Assembly: GCA_007130355.1 (NCBI GenBank)
Contig: SLSQ01000019.1
Span: forward strand, 1 to 11,838
Direction of reading: 5' to 3'
From: Trueperaceae bacterium
GTDB taxonomy: Bacteria > Deinococcota > Deinococci > Deinococcales > Trueperaceae
DNA: 11,838 nt
The stretch's first letter is position 1. Every line of letters begins with the position of its first letter. Below the pieces are notes generated by a model that was not told the origin of the DNA, searched no databases, and saw only the letters and a program-made list of their open reading frames with translations. The translations under genes were made by a program, and so were the position numbers. Shown in pieces: positions 5,824 to 11,838 of this stretch.

Positions 5824-6650
5824 TCCCGCTCGCGGTCCTCGACCTCGACGGCACCGTCATCGGTAAGACCGGTCAGGTCGAGGCGTGCGTCTGGGAGGCG
5901 GCCGAGCGGGCCCGCGCCGCCGGCATCCGGCTGGCCGTCTGCACCGCGCGCCCCGGCTTCGGCGTCGCCGCGCGGGTCGCCGAACGGCTCGACCCCGACA
6001 CGCCGCACATCTTCCAGAACGGGGCGCAGATCACCTACCTGGACGGCGACACCCTCCAGGTCGCCGCCCTCAAGGAGGCGTCGACCGCCACCCTGATTCA
6101 CGCCGCCCGGCGCCTGAACGTGGTGCTCGAGCTCTACACCACCAGCTCCCTCTACGTCGAGCGCCGCACCGAGCTCAGCGAGGCCCACGCCAAGATGATC
6201 GGCGTGCACGCGATCGTGCGGGACCTCGCCGAGGTCGCCGCCAGCGAGCCGGTGGTGCGGGCGCAATGGGTCGTCCCGCCCGAGCGGCTCGACGACGTGC
6301 TCGCGGTCGAGGCCGAGGAGGCCCACGCCCACGTCGCCACCAGCCCCGCTCAGCCGGGCACCTACTTCGTCAGCGTCACCCGCCCGGGCGTCGACAAGGG
6401 CAGCGCCGTGGCGCTGCTGGCGTCCCGGCTCGAGATCGACCTGCGCAACGTCATGGGCGTGGGCGACAGCCCGGGCGACCTGCCGCTGCTCGAACGGGTC
6501 GGCCACCCCCGCGTGATGGCGAGCGGCGATCCGGAGCTGACCGCCCGTTGGCCCGATGCGGTGGTGCCCGGCGTCGACGCCTGCGGCGCGGGCGAGGCGC
6601 TCGATCAGGCGGTGCGGCTCCGGGCGCGGACGGACGGGACGGACGGGTAG
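5820..6650 (+). CDS. Cof-type HAD phosphatase (subfamily IIB)
   Basis: The protein has 276 residues with all four haloacid dehalogenase motifs. Motif I is DLDGT (8-12, nucleophile D8 and acid D10), motif II has T42 in VCTARPG, motif III is K193 in VDKGSAVALL, and motif IV is GVGDSPGDLPLL (213-224, D216 and D220). The IIB cap lies between about residues 80 and 185. Such enzymes remove phosphate from small phosphorylated metabolites, and the substrate cannot be read from sequence. The GTG start overlaps the aspS TGA as GTGA and has no Shine-Dalgarno, so translation is probably coupled to aspS. The end of the gene has a 9-bp tandem duplication (GGACGGACG at 6628-6636 and 6637-6645) encoding a TDGTDG tail. 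A metabolic phosphatase inside a synthetase cluster is unusual, and its link to translation is unknown. Confidence 0.88.
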   Translation: MIPLAVLDLDGTVIGKTGQVEACVWEAAERARAAGIRLAVCTARPGFGVAARVAERLDPDTPHIFQNGAQITYLDGDTLQVAALKEASTATLIHAARRLNVVLELYTTSSLYVERRTELSEAHAKMIGVHAIVRDLAEVAASEPVVRAQWVVPPERLDDVLAVEAEEAHAHVATSPAQPGTYFVSVTRPGVDKGSAVALLASRLEIDLRNVMGVGDSPGDLPLLERVGHPRVMASGDPELTARWPDAVVPGVDACGAGEALDQAVRLRARTDGTDG

Positions 6651-6653
6651 ACT
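6648..6653 (+). promoter_or_regulatory. Leaderless -10 element of asnS, made from the HAD stop codon
   Basis: TAGACT begins with the TAG stop of the phosphatase gene and is followed by seven bases and ATG 6661. A start seven bases beyond the -10 would fall on the ATG. No ribosome binding site is present in the ten-base gap. No -35 hexamer is visible. Confidence 0.5.
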
Positions 6654-6660
6654 CCGCCGC

Positions 6661-7962
<1,302 letters not shown>

Positions 7963-7972
7963 CCGACCCGGG

Positions 7973-8545
7973 TCACTCCAGGTCGGAGGGCACCGCCAGG
8001 CGGCCCAGCCACGGTCCTTCGGCGCCGCCGTCGCGGAGGAACACGACCCGGTCGTGGCCGTCCTCGAGGAGCGTCCGCTCGAAGGAGGCGACGATCCGTC
8101 GCTCGGCGGCGACGTCCAAGCGCACGTCGTGCGCGGGAAGCTCGACGGCGACGACCGATACGCGTTCGTGTTCGAAGGCGAAGACGCGGGGCGCGGAGAG
8201 CGCGTCGGGCCAATCCCCCTCCTCGAGCAGCGCCGCGACCAGCGCGTCGACCACCGCCTGCGCCCGGACGCTCGGGTCGGAGGCGTCGGGCACCGTCCGG
8301 ACCTGCGGGCGGGCCAGGTCGCCGTCGACGCGGTAGAGCACCGCCTCCCGCTCCGCGGGCGACTCCGCCTCCGCTCCGCCGAGATGCAGATCGGGCGGGG
8401 CGGGCACCGTGGGCGGGGAGGCCTGCAGCGCCCAGACGGCGGCGGCGACCGCGGCCAGGGCCGGGATCAGCACCTGCGGCGAGCGCCAGGCGACGCGCCC
8501 GGACGGGCGGCCCGGCGGTCGCCCGGTCGGAGCGTCGTCCGGCAT
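7973..8545 (-). CDS. GerMN-domain membrane-anchored protein
   Basis: The protein has 190 residues. A short basic N-terminus (GRPPGRPSGRVAWR) leads into one hydrophobic segment (24-40), predicted to be a membrane anchor with the rest outside. The exported part starts with a Pro-rich linker and resembles a single GerMN domain from about 66 to 185: VLYRVDGDLARPQVRTVP (69-86), a helix VVDALVAALLEE (98-109), then alternating strands ending VVFLRDGG and LGRLAVPSDLE. GerMN domains are exported modules first named from the Bacillus germination protein GerM; they are common in non-sporulating bacteria, often with cell wall proteins, and their molecular function is unclear. ATG 8545 overlaps the stop of the amidase-like gene (TGATG), so the two are probably co-translated. 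A longer open frame upstream is only a shadow of that gene. Confidence 0.75.
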   Translation of the reverse strand: MPDDAPTGRPPGRPSGRVAWRSPQVLIPALAAVAAAVWALQASPPTVPAPPDLHLGGAEAESPAEREAVLYRVDGDLARPQVRTVPDASDPSVRAQAVVDALVAALLEEGDWPDALSAPRVFAFEHERVSVVAVELPAHDVRLDVAAERRIVASFERTLLEDGHDRVVFLRDGGAEGPWLGRLAVPSDLE

Positions 8546-9912
8546 CAGCGCGTCCCGCGGGTCGCGGTCCGAATGGCGGCGGCGAGCGCGTCGGCGAAGG
8601 CGTCGTCGGTCGCCGCTTCCGGCGCCATCTCGATCAGCACCCCGCGACCGGCCGCGCCGCTCAGCACCGCGAGCGGGGCCTCGCCGACGGCGCCGGCTCG
8701 GTACCCGGCCGACTGGAAGAGCGCCTCCGCCATCGCGTCCGCCGCGCGCCGGCCGGCGTCCGCGTCGGGCACCAATCCCAGCAGCAGCTCGCGGCGCAGA
8801 TCGTTCACGTTGCCGTTCTCGGCCGCCGCTCGAGCGTTGCGCCGGATCGCGTAGGCGAGCGCGGCGTCGTCCTGAGCCTCGCCGAGCACCCAGAGGCGGA
8901 CCTCGCCCGGTCCGAGCCCGGCCGGATGCAGCGCGACGAAGAGGTCGGCCCGCGCAGCGGCCGCCGCGCGGCGTTCCGGACCCGGGTCGGCCGCTCCGCT
9001 GCGCGTGATCTCGACCGTCGCGCCGGCGGCGCGCAGGCGCTCCGCGACCGCGTCGGCGAGCGGACCCATCCGGTCCTCCCCCCCGTTCGGCGGCGCCGGA
9101 TCGAGCGCGATCCGCACCGAACCCTCCGGCACCGCGTCGCGCTCCGCCTCGTCCGCACGCGCCCGCGCCCGCACCCGCAGGTCGGTCCCGGAGCCGGCGG
9201 CGACGGCGATCACCTCGAACTCGCTGCCGGGCGCCGTGATCCGTACCGTCGCCCCCTCCGCGTCCGGCAGCAGGTCGACGCGCGCGAACCGTTCCCCGGA
9301 CAGGGACCGGGCGCGGTCGACGCGGCCGCGCCGGACCACGAGCTCGAGCGCGTCCGAGGCGGGCACCGCGCGTTCGATCCAGGCGACCGGCGCGTCGAAG
9401 CGCAGCGAGAGCGTCTCGAGCGCCGATCCCCCGTCGATCCGCGCGTCGGTCAGGTTCGGGCGGGGGCCGACCACGAGGACGGCGCTCTCCTCCGGGAGGT
9501 AGGCCACCTGAGCGCCGAACGCCCGTGCCGTCGCCGCCACCGGCGCCCAGACGGCGTCGTCGCCGCGAATGGCGGCGAGGTCGCCCGCCGGCCGCCCGTC
9601 CATGCGGAGCGCAGCGGGCCGGTTCGGGGAGCTGCCCTGGTCGACCACGTCCAACGCCAGCACGTGCCCGCCCACCGTGAGCGCGGCGGTCGTGCCGCCC
9701 GGCGGGGCCACCGCCCGACCGCCGAGCCCGGAGGCGATCGCGTCGAGCGGGGCGTACGAGGTGCCGGCCACCAGGTCGGTACGGACCTCTCCGACCGGTC
9801 GCCCGTCGATGCGGAGTTCGAGCTGCGCCGCGGCCAGGCCGGCGCAGCACGCCGCCAGCAGCACGAACGTGCCGACCCGGACGGAGCGGAGGACGGTCGG
9901 AACGGGGCGCAT
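8545..9912 (-). CDS. Exported amidase_3-like protein with degenerate zinc site
   Basis: The protein has 455 residues. A signal peptide covers about 1-30 (FVLLAACCAGLAAAQ); LAAC at 19-22 could also act as a lipobox. Two copper-amine-oxidase-N-like or stalk repeats follow (about 31-90 and 100-150), then an AMIN-like beta region (about 155-255). The C-terminal part (265-450) has the N-acetylmuramoyl-L-alanine amidase_3 fold pattern, with VRIALDP (266-272), LRAAGATVEITR (293-304), ADLFVALHP (322-330) and RGVLIEMAPE (423-432). H329 and E428 match a zinc ligand and the catalytic Glu, and E279 may match the second ligand. The expected DPGHGG is DPAPPNGG, so the first zinc His and its loop are missing. 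It may therefore bind peptidoglycan rather than cut it. It is joined to smpB and the GerMN gene by one-base overlaps. Confidence 0.72.
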   Translation of the reverse strand: MRPVPTVLRSVRVGTFVLLAACCAGLAAAQLELRIDGRPVGEVRTDLVAGTSYAPLDAIASGLGGRAVAPPGGTTAALTVGGHVLALDVVDQGSSPNRPAALRMDGRPAGDLAAIRGDDAVWAPVAATARAFGAQVAYLPEESAVLVVGPRPNLTDARIDGGSALETLSLRFDAPVAWIERAVPASDALELVVRRGRVDRARSLSGERFARVDLLPDAEGATVRITAPGSEFEVIAVAAGSGTDLRVRARARADEAERDAVPEGSVRIALDPAPPNGGEDRMGPLADAVAERLRAAGATVEITRSGAADPGPERRAAAAARADLFVALHPAGLGPGEVRLWVLGEAQDDAALAYAIRRNARAAAENGNVNDLRRELLLGLVPDADAGRRAADAMAEALFQSAGYRAGAVGEAPLAVLSGAAGRGVLIEMAPEAATDDAFADALAAAIRTATRGTR

Positions 9913-10349
9913 CACGATCCGAGGAAGCGGTCGATCTGCCGCTCGGCGTCCTTCTTCGCCTCGGCGCGGCGCTTGTCGTGCTTCTTCCGACCCCGGGCGA
10001 GAGCGATCTCGACCTTCGCCCAACCGTTCTTGAAGTAGAGCCGGAGCGGCACGCAGGTGAGTCCGCCCCGTGCCAGCCCCTTCTCGATCTCCGTGATCTC
10101 GCGACGTTTCAGGAGCAGCTTGCGGGTGCGCGTCGGCTCGTGGTTGTTGATGTTCGCCTGTTCGTACTCGGGGACGTGCATCCCCTCGAGCAGCAGTTCG
10201 CCGTTCGCGCTCCGCACGAACGCCTCCGCCAGGCTGCCGCCGCCCTGCCGCAGCGCCTTGACCTCGCTGCCCCGCAGCCGTAGACCGGCCTCGTAGCGGT
10301 CGAGCAGCTCGTAGTCGTGTCGTGCGCGTCGGTTCGTCAGCATCGCCAT
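9912..10349 (-). CDS. smpB: SsrA-binding protein SmpB
   Basis: This 145-residue protein binds tmRNA and brings it to stalled ribosomes for trans-translation. It shows the family pattern throughout: NRRARHDYELLDRYEAGLRL (6-25), GSEVKALRQG (27-36), the MHVPEYEQANINNHEPTRTR region (57-76), KLLLKRREI (77-85), GLTCVPLRLYFKNGWAKVEI (96-115), and the basic tail GRKKHDKRRAEAKKDAERQ (120-138) that enters the mRNA channel. Length is close to the usual. The start could be M1 (10349) or M3 (10343), and no good Shine-Dalgarno is present; a TACCAT hexamer nine bases upstream may be its -10. Its TGA overlaps the ATG of the amidase-like gene. The tmRNA gene itself is not in the window. Confidence 0.96.
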   Translation of the reverse strand: MAMLTNRRARHDYELLDRYEAGLRLRGSEVKALRQGGGSLAEAFVRSANGELLLEGMHVPEYEQANINNHEPTRTRKLLLKRREITEIEKGLARGGLTCVPLRLYFKNGWAKVEIALARGRKKHDKRRAEAKKDAERQIDRFLGS

Positions 10350-10358
10350 CTCGGCCCC

Positions 10359-10364
10359 ATGGTA
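10359..10364 (-). promoter_or_regulatory. Possible -10 element of smpB
   Basis: TACCAT on the minus strand ends nine bases before the smpB ATG, which would give a leader of about two bases. No -35 is visible. It is weaker evidence than the asnS and yfbR cases. Confidence 0.3.
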
Positions 10365-10387
10365 GCCGTCCCGCGTGAGAAGGTCGC

Positions 10388-10434
10388 GGCGGGCGGCGGC
10401 GAACCCCGCCGCCCGCCCCGAGCCGTTCGGCTCG
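10388..10434 (-). terminator. Tandem hairpins between priA and smpB
   Basis: On the minus strand, reading from the priA stop, a short stem comes first: CGAGCCG and CGGCTCG (10419-10425 with 10428-10434). A strong perfect 12-bp stem follows, GGCGGGCGGCGG (10388-10399) with CCGCCGCCCGCC (10406-10417) and a six-base loop. No U run follows (CTTCTC is the nearest), so this may be a Rho-type or weak intrinsic terminator, or an mRNA-end stabiliser separating priA from the smpB unit. Confidence 0.45.
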
Positions 10435-10436
10435 CG

Positions 10437-11838
10437 TCAGTCGAGGACGTCGCCGATGTCGCGCGGGTCGACGTCGATGCGTACCTGGACGGCCCGGAGC
10501 CCCTCGCCGAGGCCGCTCGCGAGCAGCGTGCGCAGCCGCGCGTCGTCGTCGCTGCGGATCAACACCTGCACCAACGAACGGCCGCGGATCCGCGCCACCG
10601 GCGCCGGGGCCGGTCCGAGCAGGTCGGCCTCCCGTGCACCGGCGGTGCGGAGGCGTCCGACGACCTCCGTGGCGGCCTCCCAAGCGTCGCCCTCGCGTCG
10701 GGCGGAGATCTGCACCCGCGCGAGGCGGCCGTACGGTGGGTAGCCGAACGCGCGACGACGAGCGTCCATCGCCTGCACCACGCGCCCGACGGCGTCCGGC
10801 GCGTCGGACGCCACGGCGGCGAGGACCGGATGGTCGGGCGCGAACGTCTGGATCAGGCCGAGCGGCGCCCGGTCCCCCGCGACCTCGTGCAGCGAGAGCA
10901 GCAGCCGCAGCACCCGTTCGTCGGCCCGGAAGTCGTCGGCGTGGAGCGCCCCGTCGACCTGCGTCGCCACGATCAGCGACAGCACCGGCAGCGGAGGTAG
11001 CCGCAGCACGGCGCTGGTGCCGACCAGCGCGCCGGACGCGCCGGACCGGAGTCCGTCGAGCGGTTCGCGCGCGTCGGCGTCGTAGCGCACCGTCGGCAGG
11101 CCCGGCACCGCCCGCTGCAGCGCCCGCACCACCCACTCGCTGCCGGCAGCGCGCTGCGCGGCGAGGTCGGCGCCGCCGCACGCCGGACACAGTTCGGGCG
11201 GCGCCTCGTCGTGGCCGCACTGGTGGCAGCGGAGGCGACGGTCGCGCGCGTGCCACCGCAGCGCCAGGTCGCAGTTCGGGCACATCGTGGCGGCGCCGCA
11301 GTCGCGGCAGCCGAGGGCGGCGGAGAAGCCGCGCCGAGGCACCAGCACCAGCGCTTGCCGCCCGCGGTCGCGCACCTGCGCCAGGACCCGGATCGCATCG
11401 TCGGACAGCGGCCACGACCGCGCCCGACGCAGGTCGGCCCGCGCCCAGCGGACGCGGGGGCGCGGCACGGTCACGATGCGGCCGTGCGGGGCGGCGTGGT
11501 GGCGCAGTTCCGGTCCGGCCAGCACGTCGGTCGCCGACCACGGCACCCCGTGCGCTTCGGCCCAGAGGCGCGCGGCGGCCGGCGCCCAGGAGCGCGATCC
11601 GGCCCGCAGCTTGTGGCTTTCGCTCTCCGCCTCGAGCAGCAGCACCCGCCCGGCCCTGGGCACCGGCGCCCCGAGCACCGGCCAGGTGCCCACGATCACG
11701 GCGGGCGGTCCGTCCCGCAGGCGCCGGTCCCACGCCCGCCGGCGGTCGGCGTCCAGATCGGGCGGGAGCGGCGCCGTCGGCAGGTCGTTCGCGAGCCAGG
11801 CCGACGCCTCGTCGGCCCAGACCCGTTCCGGCGCGAGC
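10437..11838 (-). CDS. priA: Primosomal protein N' (PriA), helicase motifs degenerate, 5' end outside window
   Basis: The C-terminal 466 residues are visible; the start lies beyond the right edge. PriA restarts replication at stalled forks. The eight zinc-binding cysteines are intact: CRDC (177/180), CPNC (186/189), CHQC (204/207) and CPAC (217/220). Also present are VPRRGFSAALGC (166-177), VDGALHADDFRADER (294-308) and the C-terminal domain ending IDVDP. The ATPase motifs are not intact. The DEEH box position reads EAES (69-72), motif V reads GTSAVLRLPPLP (273-284) in place of GTQMLAKGHDFP, and the motif VI QVAGRAGR reads EVAGDRAP (318-325). Walker A lies outside the window. This agrees with the helicase-deficient PriA reported in Deinococcus radiodurans, so the protein probably works as a DNA-binding and loader scaffold. 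The reading frame is open throughout, so this is loss of motifs, not a pseudogene. Confidence 0.9.
   Translation of the reverse strand, partial: LAPERVWADEASAWLANDLPTAPLPPDLDADRRRAWDRRLRDGPPAVIVGTWPVLGAPVPRAGRVLLLEAESESHKLRAGSRSWAPAAARLWAEAHGVPWSATDVLAGPELRHHAAPHGRIVTVPRPRVRWARADLRRARSWPLSDDAIRVLAQVRDRGRQALVLVPRRGFSAALGCRDCGAATMCPNCDLALRWHARDRRLRCHQCGHDEAPPELCPACGGADLAAQRAAGSEWVVRALQRAVPGLPTVRYDADAREPLDGLRSGASGALVGTSAVLRLPPLPVLSLIVATQVDGALHADDFRADERVLRLLLSLHEVAGDRAPLGLIQTFAPDHPVLAAVASDAPDAVGRVVQAMDARRRAFGYPPYGRLARVQISARREGDAWEAATEVVGRLRTAGAREADLLGPAPAPVARIRGRSLVQVLIRSDDDARLRTLLASGLGEGLRAVQVRIDVDPRDIGDVLD

Noticed and set aside
6628..6645. GGACGGACG tandem duplication as a repeat element or iteron
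   Set aside because: Only two copies inside a coding tail (TDGTDG), best explained by slippage in the phosphatase gene.
6556..6660. Longer asnS frame starting inside the phosphatase gene
   Set aside because: Those 35 codons do not resemble the AsnRS N-terminus. ATG 6661 follows the -10 and matches Thermus AsnRS.
7965..7974. GACCCGGGTC palindrome at the asnS-GerMN junction as a bidirectional terminator
   Set aside because: A ten-bp palindrome has no loop and no U tract and is easily met by chance in this composition.

Overview
The window is very GC-rich and tightly packed, and reads as chromosomal core genome of a member of the Deinococcota (Thermus/Deinococcus/Truepera side). I infer this from remembered family similarity: the aspartyl- and asparaginyl-tRNA synthetases look very much like the Thermus enzymes, PriA has lost its helicase motifs as described for Deinococcus PriA, and several start codons sit 6-9 bases after a TAnnnT hexamer, the pattern of leaderless promoters common in Deinococcus. 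No mobile element, CRISPR array, tRNA or rRNA was found.

Layout. Left part (1-2162, minus strand): the 5' end of an unrecognised gene with a palindromic operator-like site in front of it; a type II sulfide:quinone oxidoreductase (sqr) preceded by a GC-rich palindrome resembling CsoR/CstR operators; and the 5'-deoxynucleotidase yfbR. Divergent from yfbR, a sigma70-type promoter drives a small IPT/TIG-like lipoprotein, followed by two tandem hairpins.

Middle part (2780-7962, plus strand): a translation block, hisS-aspS-HAD phosphatase-asnS. hisS/aspS overlap as ATGA and aspS/HAD as GTGA. asnS has a likely promoter of its own whose -10 hexamer includes the HAD stop codon. The AspRS has Leu at the position where non-discriminating bacterial enzymes have His, which fits direct charging of tRNA-Asn by the neighbouring AsnRS.

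Right part (7973-11838, minus strand, convergent with asnS): priA (5' end outside the window), tandem hairpins, then smpB, an amidase_3-like envelope protein and a GerMN-domain protein. The last three overlap by one base each (TGATG), so ribosome rescue and two exported or membrane-anchored envelope proteins appear to be translated as one unit. The amidase-like protein has lost the first zinc-ligand loop and may be a pseudoenzyme.

No wholly new multi-gene system is evident. The points most worth following are the putative persulfide-responsive operator at sqr, the helicase-dead PriA, the degenerate amidase coupled to smpB, and the recurring leaderless-type starts.
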